Source of the DNA: Rhipicephalus microplus
Lineage: Eukaryota; Arthropoda; Arachnida; Ixodida; Ixodidae
Length of the DNA stretch: 64,000 nucleotides
NCBI RefSeq assembly: GCF_043290135.1
Contig: NC_134701.1
Span: 102,460,702 to 102,524,701 of the forward strand
Reading direction: 5' to 3'
Below, in pieces: positions 10,985-20,312 of this stretch. The position numbers and the translations under genes were made by a program. The stretch's first letter is position 1, and each line of letters begins with the position of its first letter. The notes under the pieces are model-generated. The model was not told the DNA's origin and made no database searches. It worked only from the letters and a program-made list of their open reading frames with translations.

Positions 10985-11555
10985 TATTACATCCTTCCAT
11001 ACAAAAACATTCGCAGCAGCAAGAGAATATACTTCATCACGTGTTGTGGTGAATGCACCCGGTGACACGTGTCAAGGTCTTCGTTACTGTCACTAAACGA
11101 TGATGTCAACGCACCAAGAAGTTCTTTTTGCTTCGGAGACCAATAAAACTCGGTTGCATTTTTCTCGCTTACGAGTTGCTCAAGCACTATTTCTATTGTC
11201 AAAACTGCCGGCACAACTACAGGTTCAAGAAAATTGAGGCCACCTCTCATGGAAGAGCAGTAACTGAAAACTCATCGTTCTCACAACACTCGTCTTCTAA
11301 AACAAGATCGTCCTTGCAGAAGGTACATGCAAGCTTTTTTATAGATGCTTGTGCGCAGTATCCTGCCCCTTAAGTAACGGTAGAAAGCATCGGCAGCTTT
11401 TTTGCAATGTCATGCTCACTTACGGCAACACCAAATTGTCTCCTATACTGTGGGTCATAAAGAGAGCCACAAGGAGTGAGACCATCTAGATGAGGTATTC
11501 GCGGAGCTCGATCACATTTGCAATCTGAGCTTGCGCTCTGACTCGTATATCTGCC
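10985..11555 (-). pseudogene. C-terminal relic of a DNA transposase, possibly P/THAP-like
   Basis: Minus-strand pieces read in order as DPQYRRQFGVAVSEHD, then (after a stop at 11370-11372, same frame) GAGYCAQASIKKLACTFC, then, after a frameshift near 11250, RGGLNFLEPVVVPAVL and a tail ending at 10987. The conserved C-x2-C with RGGL and the following hydrophobic helix resemble the C-terminus of P-element/THAP-family transposases found in many arthropod genomes. This is recognition by eye, with no search behind it. At least one stop and one frameshift break it. Its upstream end abuts the Gypsy Gag at 11604. Confidence 0.45.
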
Positions 11556-11603
11556 ATATATACACGAAATACCGCGCTCCTCACAATTTCCAATATTTCT
11601 CAA

Positions 11604-12716
11604 ATGTACGATGTTCGCAAGCTGCACCGAGTTTACTTTTACTTGGAGGATTCTGCGAAGACGTGGTACGAGAACCACGAGGGCTCCTTTGCAACCTGGA
11701 AAGACTTTAGCCGTCAGCTCCTTGACGCCTTTCGAAACACCGAGAGGAAGGAGAGGGCTGAACAAGCCATATCCTGCAGAAACCAGCGGCCGAACGAACA
11801 AGTATCCATGTTTGTCGAGGACATGCTTCGGCTCTTCAAGCGTGCGGACCCTGCCATGCCCGAGGAAAAGAAGGTGAGGCATTTGATGCGCGGAGTAAAA
11901 GAACAGCTTTTTGCTGGGCTCGTGCGCAGTCCACCAACGACAGTCGACCAGTTCATCAGTGAGGCGACCACTATGGAACGTACGCTGCAGCAGCGGTCAT
12001 CTCAATACGGACGCCAGATCCCGGCCACCGCATGCTCTATCGGCTCTAACAGCGAGAGACAGGCCCTCGCAGACTTCATTAGAAGTATTGTTCGGGACGA
12101 ACTGCGACAGCTTCAGGCGGTGGGATCTTATCAACCTGTGTCTCCTCTCGCGGATGTAATCAGACAAGAAGTCCGGCAGGCCGTCACACCCCTGACCCCA
12201 ATCACACCACCGAATCCCGAGGCGCCAGTCCTGATATACGCAGCGGCATTGCGATCCCCTGCGCCACCGGCTACAGATCCTGCTATGCGACCCAGGTACC
12301 AGGCTATGCAGTCATTCCACGCCACTGCTTCGAGCCCGGCTCACGGCTCAATGTTCCCGAGCACACCCACCTATCTGCAGTCTACCTCAAGACAAAGTGG
12401 TAGCAAGGCAAGCACGTGGCACACCTCGGATAACCGTCCGCTCTGCTATCACTGCGGCGAAGCGGGTCACGTATACAGGAACTGTCAATACCGGCAACTA
12501 GGTCTCCGCGGCTTCCATCCTGATGCTCAATGCCCGCGCTACGGTGAGCGCCCCCGCGATAACGAAGCCTATCTCACGGGCCAGCGAACACCTTCGACTG
12601 TTCAGCACCACCAGTTGAGATCACCGTCGCCTCTCCGGTCTACGTCACCCAGTTTGCCCTCATCGTCTTCCGCTCTTTTCAGGAGCCTATCACCAAGTCC
12701 CCGCAGAGGAAACTAG
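11604..12716 (+). CDS. gag: Gypsy copy 2 Gag (capsid plus CCHC zinc knuckle), N-terminally truncated
   Basis: A 370-residue open frame. Residues 8-125 are capsid-like (RVYFYLEDSAKTWYENHEG, QRPNEQVSMFVEDML, MRGVKEQLFAGLVRSPP). Residues 281-294 form a complete CCHC zinc knuckle (CYHCGEAGHVYRNC) for binding element RNA. The tail is Ser/Pro/Arg-rich and ends PSPRRGN. Compared with the Gag at 1-996, roughly the first 90 residues are missing, so the Met at 11604 is an internal Met. The stop (12714-12716) lies in a different frame from pol, consistent with frameshifted Gag-Pol expression in an intact relative. Confidence 0.9.
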   Translation: MYDVRKLHRVYFYLEDSAKTWYENHEGSFATWKDFSRQLLDAFRNTERKERAEQAISCRNQRPNEQVSMFVEDMLRLFKRADPAMPEEKKVRHLMRGVKEQLFAGLVRSPPTTVDQFISEATTMERTLQQRSSQYGRQIPATACSIGSNSERQALADFIRSIVRDELRQLQAVGSYQPVSPLADVIRQEVRQAVTPLTPITPPNPEAPVLIYAAALRSPAPPATDPAMRPRYQAMQSFHATASSPAHGSMFPSTPTYLQSTSRQSGSKASTWHTSDNRPLCYHCGEAGHVYRNCQYRQLGLRGFHPDAQCPRYGERPRDNEAYLTGQRTPSTVQHHQLRSPSPLRSTSPSLPSSSSALFRSLSPSPRRGN

Positions 12717-12742
12717 GAACGGCGACTTCTGGGGGTGAAGTC

Positions 12743-13696
12743 GTGGCCCGGCGAACTGTAAAAGACCCTCATTTGACGCAACGACCAGACGAGGACCATT
12801 CCGGTTTTGCAGTGTTCTCTGATAGCAGAAAGATCGTTTCTGCCGAAATCGCCATCTTCGTCGACAATCATGCTGTCAACGCCCTCGTCGACACCGGCGC
12901 CGACTATTCCGTAATGAGCGCCACACTGGCATCTGAACTGAGGAAGGTTACCACACCATGGCAAGGACCCCAGTTGCGCACGGCAGGGGGGCATCTGGTG
13001 ATGCCTACCGGTATGTGCACGGCACGCATTCGTATACGTACGTCGACATTTGCAGGCTCTTTCCTCGTATTGCACGAGTGCTCTCGGCCAGTCATTCTAA
13101 GAATGGACTTCCTTCGTGAATACGGTGCCGTCATCGACCTTCGTGAATTACTTGAGTCGTTCGAGGATCCTTTTTGCGCTGCAACTGACAGTACACAATT
13201 CCGGAAAAGAGCACTTCGTGTTACCGACGATTCTCTGACTCTCCCACCTCGAAGCAGCCTCTTTGTCGAAGTAGAATTGGGACAGGACATGTCTGACGCG
13301 GTAATTGCAGAGGCCAATTGGTCTTTCCTTATTTCACGACAAATCTGTGTTGCCCGAGGAATCATTCAGCCTAGCAATAGGCATGTTCACCTGCTGGTCA
13401 CGAACTTCAGCGACGAATATCGCCACCTAACGAGACACACTGCCATTGCATATTGCGAAGAACTTGCCGATGCCGCTGGTTCGCCCACGTTAGCTTTATT
13501 TTCATCGTATGGCCACCCTGACGAGGCATTCGCGAGCACTCTCGACGTAAACAAGAGACTACCTTCTTCTCAACGAGAAAACCCTTTGCGTTTACTCGGC
13601 TCATTTCAAGACTGCTTTGCCACTACGTCAAAGGTTAAACAGACACCACTTGCTCAGCACCGTATCATCACGGAACCCACCGAGAGACCCATCTGA
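12743..13696 (+). CDS. pol: Gypsy copy 2 protease and pol linker
   Basis: A 317-residue frame opening pol. The retropepsin site ALVDTGADYSVM has DTG at residues 50-52 (12890-12898), and the family's second motif appears as VILRMDFLREYGAVIDL. A linker follows up to the reverse transcriptase. The TGA at 13694-13696 is an in-frame nonsense codon, since the next pol residues continue directly in the same frame. The frame differs from gag. Confidence 0.88.
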   Translation: MARRTVKDPHLTQRPDEDHSGFAVFSDSRKIVSAEIAIFVDNHAVNALVDTGADYSVMSATLASELRKVTTPWQGPQLRTAGGHLVMPTGMCTARIRIRTSTFAGSFLVLHECSRPVILRMDFLREYGAVIDLRELLESFEDPFCAATDSTQFRKRALRVTDDSLTLPPRSSLFVEVELGQDMSDAVIAEANWSFLISRQICVARGIIQPSNRHVHLLVTNFSDEYRHLTRHTAIAYCEELADAAGSPTLALFSSYGHPDEAFASTLDVNKRLPSSQRENPLRLLGSFQDCFATTSKVKQTPLAQHRIITEPTERPI

Positions 13697-15142
13697 CAAC
13701 ACGCCTATAGGGTGTCGCAAAAAGAGCAAGACGCTATACGTGACCAAGTCCAGCAGATGCTCCAGGACGACGTCATCCAGCCATCAACCAGTCCCTGGGC
13801 TTCGCCAGTTGTGCTAGTAAAAAAGAAGGACGGTACGTTGCGTTTTTGCGTTGATTACCGTAAACTGAACAATGTCACCAAAAAGGACGTTTATCCCCCA
13901 CCCCGGATAGATGACTCGTTGGACCGTATTCGCAACGCTAAATATTTTTCTTCCATGTATTTACGTAGCGGCTACTGGCAAATCGCAGTGGATGAGCACA
14001 ACCGCGAAAAGACGGCGTTTATTACTCCCGACGGCCTGTACGAGTTTAAAGTGTTGCCTTTCGGTCTATGCTGAGCGCCAGTTACTTTCCAAAGAATGAT
14101 GGATACCGTTCTCACAGGGCTCAAATGGCAATCATGTCTTGTTTACCTTGATGACGTCGTGGTCTTTGCAGACACGTTTGAACAACACGTCCAACGCCTT
14201 CATGGAGTACTTCAGGCAATCAGAACAGCGGGGCTTTCTCTCAAACCCAAGAAATGTCATTTTGGATATGAAGAACTGAAGTTTCTTGGTCACGTTGTGA
14301 GCCATGCCGGCATCCGCCCAGATCCGGAGAAAATCCGTGCTGTTGCCGCCTTTCCCGTGCCCACAAATAAGCGCGACCTACTCCAATTTCTGGGGCTCTC
14401 TGCGTATTACAGGCGCTTTGTCAAAAGCTTTTCGAAGAGTGCTGAACCCCTCAACAAACTTACAAAATACGGTGTCTCGTTTGCTTGGGGTCCCGATCAG
14501 TGTCATGCGTTCGACACCCTCCGAAACCTCCTCCAGGCTCCGCCTGTACTGGGTCATTTTGACGAAAGCACTGACACGGAATCACACACTGACGCCAGTA
14601 ACGTTGGACTAGGAGCGCTATCAGTTCAGGGGCATAATGGCGTAGAGCGCGTGATCGCTCATGCGAGCAGAACGTTATCCCCAGCGGAGAAAAACTATTC
14701 TGCAACCGAGAAGGAATGCCTCGCTGTTGTCCGGGCCATAACAAAGTTCCACCCATACTTGTATGGCCACCCATTCAGGGTAGTTAGCGACCACCATTCC
14801 CTTTGTTGGCTCACAAATCTCAAAGATCCCTCAGGTCGTCTAGCACGATGGAGCCTTCGGCTACAAGATTTCGATGTCACCATCGTCCACAAATCTGGGC
14901 GGGAACACACAGACGCCGACTGTCTCTCACGTGCACCGGTCGAAAATGCCAACACTGACCTTGAAGACGACGACACTTTTCTTTCTGTCGTATCAGCAAC
15001 CCGCTTGGCTGAGCAACAGCGTCACGACTCGGAGCTCATTCCGCTCATTGACTACCTGGAAGGACGCAATTCCCACCCTCCTCGAAGCTTCGCACGCTCG
15101 CTATCCTGCTTTTGTTTCCGCAATGGAGTGCTTTACAATTAG
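13697..15142 (+). pseudogene. pol: Gypsy copy 2 reverse transcriptase and RNase H
   Basis: In the same frame as the protease: WASPVVLVKKKDG, RFCVDYRKLNN, SSMYLRSGYWQI, FITPDGLYEFKVLPFGLC, then an in-frame TGA at 14072-14074, then VTFQRMMDTVL and LVYLDDVVVFAD (YLDD codons 14144-14155). Motif A has Tyr in place of the catalytic Asp (codon 13958-13960). RNase H follows with SHTDASNVGLGAL (Asp codon 14591-14593), SATEKECLAVV, VSDHHSLCW and HTDADCLSRAP. The frame ends at a TAG at 15140-15142 but carries on into the integrase after it. Confidence 0.92.
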
Positions 15143-16296
15143 AACTTTCATCCTACACAAGTTATGTATCTGCTTGTTGCGCCAACTACGCTTCGTAGTG
15201 ATATTTTACGTGCATGTCATGATGAGCCATCGTCCGAACACCTCGGCTATACGCGCACGCTGCAAAGGATTCAACGCTCCTACTACTGGCCACGTCTCGC
15301 AAAAACTGTGAAGCATTACGTTCGCACATGTCGCGACTGTCAGCGACGTAAGGTTCCACCTTTACGACCAGCGGGACTACTGCAACCAATAGGCCCACGA
15401 AAGGCGCCCTTTCATCAGATTGTCATGGACTTGCTGGGGTCATTCCCCATGTCTTCGTCTGAAAACCGGTGGATTGTGGTCGCTAGCGACTACTTGACAC
15501 GCTACTGTGAAACGAAGGCGCTTCCAAAAGCAACCGCAGCAGATGTCGCCCAATTTTTCGTGAACAGCATCGTCTTACGTCACGGTGCCCCAGCGGTCGT
15601 CATAACTGATCGTGGGACAGCTTTCACCGCAGAGATGCTGCAGGAAGTCTTGCGATTAAGTGGCACGGAACATCGTAAAACAACGGCTTACCACCCGCAA
15701 GCAAATGGGCTGACTGAACGACTCAATAAGACAACTGCAGACATGCTGTCAATGTATGTGGACATCGATCACAAGAACTGGGACGCCATACTTCCCTACG
15801 CGACTTTTGCGTATGATACTGCTGTTCAAGAAAGTACCGGTTTCACACCTTTTCGTTTAGTCCACAGTCGCGAGGTCACGACGATGCTCGACGCCATGCT
15901 CCTGCCCGACAACTTAGGAATATACCGCTCCGATGCCGCCAAATTCGCGCAGTGTGCAGAAGAGGCCCGTCAAATTGTCAAATTGCTCGTCACCGTATTC
16001 AACATCTCCAAACCGCAGACGCATGCCGCAACAATCTTCGTCACCATGAAGTTATTTTCAAGCCCGGTGATGAAGTCTGGGTGTGGACCCCTATCCGACA
16101 ACGTGGCCGTTCAGAAAAGCTTCTTCGCCGCTACTTCGGCCCTTACAAAGTCGTACGACGTCTCAGCGACGTCACATACGAGGTTCTCCCAGAAGGCACT
16201 TCGAGACGTTCCCGTTTCACCCCGCGAACTGAAGTCGTTCCCGTTTCACGGCTGAAACCATTCTTTTCGCGCTGTGAATCTCTAGTGAGTGACTGA
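15143..16296 (+). pseudogene. pol: Gypsy copy 2 integrase
   Basis: The zinc domain is intact in appearance (EHLGYTRTLQRIQRSYYW, RTCRDCQRRK). The core keeps all three catalytic acids: Asp at 15428-15430 (IVMDLLGSF), Asp at 15608-15610 (VITDRGTAF) and Glu at 15716-15718 (NGLTERLN), with 35 residues between the last two. A frameshift at 15969-15984 comes from an 8-bp tandem duplication (GTCAAATT twice). The rest of the C-terminal domain continues in another frame to 16296 (PGDEVWVWTPIRQRG, LLRRYFGPYKVVRRL). Confidence 0.92.
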
Positions 16297-16464
16297 CTTT
16301 ATACGTCTCTCCCTTACATTCTTTCCTATTTTTCTTATTTCTCATTTAACTCTTGGCTCCACAACCATCTTATTCCGCCTTACGCCATTCATTTTGCTTG
16401 CATGGTAATTTTCATCTCATTTTCTTTTTTTTTGCCTTCATGTACAGCATCGAGACGATGCTTC

Positions 16465-16620
16465 TTGGGAGAGGGGGTAATGCCACCATTGATGAACGAG
16501 CCGCTGTGGCTCATACCCGTTTTGGGCTACGAACAAGAAGAGAACGTTTTCGTAGCTCTGGTTCGGGTGAACTCCTGGCTGCAGTCTTGTTTTTGCTCGC
16601 GACAATATTATCTGTCTTTT
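16465..16620 (+). repeat. Polypurine tract and start of the 3' LTR of Gypsy copy 2
   Basis: GGGAGAGGGGGTAA (16467-16480) is a polypurine tract. TGCCACCATTG from 16481 is then the likely LTR start. LTR-like sequence runs to roughly 16605-16620 and then passes into AT-rich DNA; no CA end or second copy is visible, so the LTR is taken as truncated. Confidence 0.55.
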
Positions 16621-16756
16621 ATTGAATTGTTTTATTTGTATTTATTGTATTGTTTTATTTGTAGTTATTGCACTGAGTTATTTAAATTTTTTATGTATTT
16701 ACGCACTCCCCTCTTTAATGCCTTTTTGGCCCTGAGGGTATTATAAATAAATAAAA

Positions 16757-17165
16757 AATGTGAAGGTATGAACGCGCTCACCGGCAGGGAGGCAAACATC
16801 GAGCACTTCAGTAGATTTAGGATATAGGAGTGGTCTGGCGAAAAGCACAGTATGCCTCCTCTGCCGAACTGGCGGACCCTCGTTATGGACTGGAAATGGG
16901 CCATCACTGACCGTGATTCCGGCTGAATTATCTTCGGGTCTTTCATCCGAAGGATGCTGCCAATGGTTGGGACTAGAGCCGCTGAAACAGATGATATTCC
17001 AATGCACAAGAAAAGGCCACTGGCACCTTCTTCGGATCCGTAAAAGCAGACGAAATAAAAGTCACTGGCCCTGGCGAAGAAAATGGCATCTTGTTTGGTC
17101 TGAACTGGGCAAACAACACTTATCAAACAACTATTGCAATATAACAAACGATAGTAGATCAATTA
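16757..17165 (-). pseudogene. Possible LINE ORF1 relic
   Basis: Part of the minus frame 16665-17162 reads as a plausible protein segment (GRGGILCFSPDHSY, LLKCSMFASLPVSAFIPSH). The composition and the Cys/Phe/Pro spacing recall nucleic-acid-binding ORF1 proteins of arthropod LINEs, but I cannot tie it to a named family. The plus strand before it ends with GGTATTATAAATAAATAAA, which resembles a LINE 3' tail. Low confidence. Confidence 0.3.
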
Positions 17166-17423
17166 ACCATGAACAGCAACGTAATTCTTGGCCACACCCC
17201 GAGATCAAGCGAAGGAGAGGTGGGTGTTGAACTGTCCAGCAAGACGCCTGCTTCGTTGTCGTCTCGAAAACCCCTTGTCTCAATACACTGCAAAAATATT
17301 TTCCCTTGGTTACATAAAAAGGCATAGGTAACATGCTGCCAACCACTTCCGTGAAAAGAAAAGAATTACACCAGAGGTCACGTAGAACACATAGAACGTA
17401 ACGCCCCTTCATCTTTAAGGGGG

Positions 17424-17668
17424 TGCCCCGCCGCGGTATATAGTGGCTAAAGTACTCGGCTGCTGACCCACAAGTCGCGGGATCGAATCCCGGCTGCGGC
17501 GGCTGCATTTCCGATGGAGGCGGAAATGTTGTAGGCCCGTGTGCTCAGATTTGGGTGCACGTTAAAGAACTCCAGGTGGTCGAAATTTCCGGAGCCCTCC
17601 ACAAGGGCGTCTCTCATATTCATATGGTGGTTTTGGGACGTTAAACCCCACATATAAATCAATTCACC
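17424..17668 (+). mobile_element. tRNA-derived SINE, nearly complete
   Basis: The head has a pol III A box (TAGTGGCTAAAGTACTCGGC) and a B box (GGATCGAATCC), then a body with GGAGGCGGAAATG, GTGCACGTTAAAGAAC and a tail GGGACGTTAAACCCCACATA. Further copies are at 51620-51851 (minus), 47010-47210 (plus, diverged) and 26225-26475 (minus, diverged). It is not a functional tRNA gene: no proper acceptor stem pairing is evident. Confidence 0.85.
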
Positions 17669-17669
17669 T

Positions 17670-19530
17670 TTAAGGAGGTCTCCGCAAAGAAGAAATAAAG
17701 TAACGGCTGCTACAAAACAACACCTGTTCCATAAGGCCATTTCTCACAAAGTATTCAAAATACTATTCCTACATCTCCGTAAATAACAAACTTGTTTCCA
17801 TTAGATTCAACGTGAGTCATACGTAATCAGCAGATCCTTCTTCTGCAAGCACAAGGTCGTTAAAAATTGCCCAGGCCACTATTCTACTAATTCTGAAAGC
17901 AGCGTCACCTGGGAACTCTTGAGTGCACCTGTACATGCTAAAAATTTACGAAGTGAATCTATATGTTTAAAAACCAACAAAGAGAATTTTTGTATTCACT
18001 GAATCGAGTTTTATTTTTCCTTAATCATAAAAGAAAATACAGCAGAGACATGCTACGAATTGTGTAAACAAAAATTGTCAAAAATTTATTTTATTTCGGC
18101 GGCTTTGTATCTTCAATTTAAAATGCGAAGAAGGAATATCATAACTTTCAGATACCCAAAGCACCTGTGTTGTTTATTTATTGTAACAGAATTGTACAGA
18201 CTTCTCATCTCAAAAGGAGGTAAAAATTTTGTGAGCACAGTCACACCAGGCCAGTACGGAGCAAAAAATACTGCGATAACAATTAATTTATTCATTTCAA
18301 CACTAATAGGCCTTGTTAGAGGCACTGTCTGGCCGCACAAAAATAAATGATCACACATAACAAATAATAATACATATCATACAGAATGAAATGGCTAAAA
18401 GCGCGAACAACTTCCTAACACACCAAAAACTTAGCTAACAATATTAGTTGAGGCAAAAGTAGTGAAGGAGTATGTCAATATAATAAAAAATACAACGATT
18501 AGAGTTATGCCACGCGAATTCACTTACCGTTTTTTTTACGATAATGAATATAGCGGTAAAATTTTCACGTTTTTCGAAGTTCTTAACTCGTCCTGGTCAT
18601 TTAATTCCATTGCCAAAAACTTTGCTCCCTTGTTATGATAGTCTGTAGTACGGCGCCGACTGAGCCAAAAGTCGTTAAACAACAATTTTTTTTCAAAAGT
18701 TGTTTTGAAATGCACTCCATTAATAAAATTTTCAGCAAGGTAATGAAGTGATTAAAAAAATAATGACTTACTTATGTATATCAATTCTTCAAGAGCTTTT
18801 TCCCACGAGCAATATTGAATGTGTTGACAGGTTCGGGATTTTTATTTCTGGTAACATGGCGAATTTCAAGGGCACAAATAAAATATGTGCTAGTGGCCTT
18901 TCTGACATGCTACAAATTAAAAATAATTTACGCACTGTAGTTTAGCAGATCGTCTCAAACATTTGTGAATTTCTCTTTTTTTGGGAAAAGCCCTGTATTC
19001 AGCATAAAAAAACTTGCCTAGGTGAATGGACAAAAATATGCATATTTCATTTTGGAACTCTATGCACTACCTCAACATAGGTGATGTTACTAAAAAGTAT
19101 TATTTTTTAAACTCAAGAAGTATTTTTTTTTTATTTATGTATCTCCACCAGCTTTAGCCCTACCTAACTCAAGCGGCATGAAGCGCTTGCAAGGGCAATC
19201 TTCAACAGACTTTCACAAACCTGAGGTACACACAGGAAGTTTGATGCAGAGCAATTGTAATTTGAATGGGGCTATCATCTGCAATCCATTGCCAACAGAG
19301 GTGCACTACCATGAATTTCGCTACAGTGTGGAGACCAGTAGCAAAATGATCTTTTTTGCGTGAGGGTGGTGTATGAGGGGAAGGCGACTTTGGTCATGCT
19401 TTTTGTACATTCTTGTGTGTTTGGTATGTGTGCATGCAGACATGCACATGCAGAACTAAGAAAATCACAGTATATCTACGAAGTGAGTCATGATGAATGG
19501 GCGAAGCTTCAGAGGGTTTTATCAGTAACA
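17670..19530. other. AT-rich intergenic DNA, nothing supported
   Basis: No gene, RNA or clear repeat seen. Short open frames (for example 18060-18350) have the composition of AT-rich noise. Confidence 0.5.
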
Positions 19531-19536
19531 GTGAAT

Positions 19537-19565
19537 CCGTCTGTCTGTCTGTATGTCTGTCTGTC
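19537..19565. repeat. (CTGT)n microsatellite
   Basis: Short tandem GTCTGTCTGTCTG-type run, slightly interrupted. Confidence 0.8.
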
Positions 19566-19664
19566 ACAGTAGTACCTTCTTCTGAGTCATCAATAAACTA
19601 GGTGGTCACGAAGCGATCACAGCAGAAGGACAATCCATGGCTTTAGGATAAAAAATACCTGGAC

Positions 19665-19726
19665 TGTACGGGGGGGGGGGGGGATTAAGCAGCTCCTCTG
19701 TCTTCCTGGCTACACCACTGGTGATG
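19665..19726. repeat. G-tract with DNA-transposon-like terminus
   Basis: A run of about 14 G is followed by CCTGGCTACACCACTGG, whose reverse complement resembles the CAGTGGTGTAGCCAGG termini of many arthropod non-autonomous DNA transposons. No partner end was identified. Confidence 0.35.
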
Positions 19727-19776
19727 ACTCCCAGATGAACCATCAAGCCGTTAAAAAGTATATAGTACACAATTAT

Positions 19777-20301
19777 ATAGTATATAGTACTTATAGTATA
19801 GTACTTATAGTAGTTATAGTATAATTATAAAGTATATAGTACTCAAGAGGAAGATATATAACAGCTGTATCTTGCCGGTACTTAGCTACGGAGCAGAAAC
19901 CTGGAGACTTACAAAGAGGGTTCAGCTTAAATTGAGGAGGACGCAGCGAGCAATGGAAAGAAAAATGGTAGGTGTAACCTTAAGAGACAAGAAGAGAGCA
20001 GAGTGGATTAGGGAACAAACGGGGGTTAAGGATACCATAGCTGAAATCAAGAAGAAGAAATGGACATGGGCAGGGCATGTAGCGCGTAGACAGGATAACC
20101 GCTGGCCAATAAGGGTAACTGACTGGATTCCCAGAGAAGGGAAGCGGGTTAGGGGGAGACAGAAGGTTAGGTGGGCAGATGAGATTAAGAAGTTTGCGGG
20201 TATAAATTGGCAGCAGCAAGCACAGGACCGGGTTAACTGGCAGAACATGGAAGAGGTTTTTGTCCTGCAGTGGACGTAGTCAGGCTGATGATGATGATGA
20301 T
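19777..20301 (+). mobile_element. 5'-truncated LINE (RTE-type) with 11-bp target-site duplication
   Basis: Flanked by identical TACACAATTAT at 19766-19776 and 20302-20312. The coding part 19872-20279 (135 residues) is the C-terminus of an RTE-like reverse transcriptase protein (LSYGAETWRLTK, RAMERKMVGVTLRDKKR, KWTWAGHVARRQDNRW, WADEIKKFAG), ending before a (TGA)n tail, the usual 3' end of RTE elements. The 5' junction (about 19777-19848) is filler made of TATAGTA-like words that resemble the target flank. Confidence 0.8.
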
Positions 20302-20312
20302 TACACAATTAT

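Larger units (their letters stand above)
11604..16620 (+). mobile_element. Ty3/Gypsy LTR retrotransposon (copy 2), 5' end missing
   Basis: Plus-strand Gag, protease, reverse transcriptase, RNase H, integrase, polypurine tract and start of the 3' LTR. No 5' LTR, primer-binding site or Gag N-terminus precedes 11604; instead transposase-relic DNA lies there. Pol is unusually well kept: one frame from 12743 to about 15970 with three nonsense codons, then one frameshift. The 3' LTR seems cut off near 16620. Confidence 0.92.

Noticed and set aside
17440..17510. Possible tRNA gene
   Set aside because: A and B boxes are present, but the sequence continues into a SINE body that recurs at several places, and no acceptor stem forms.
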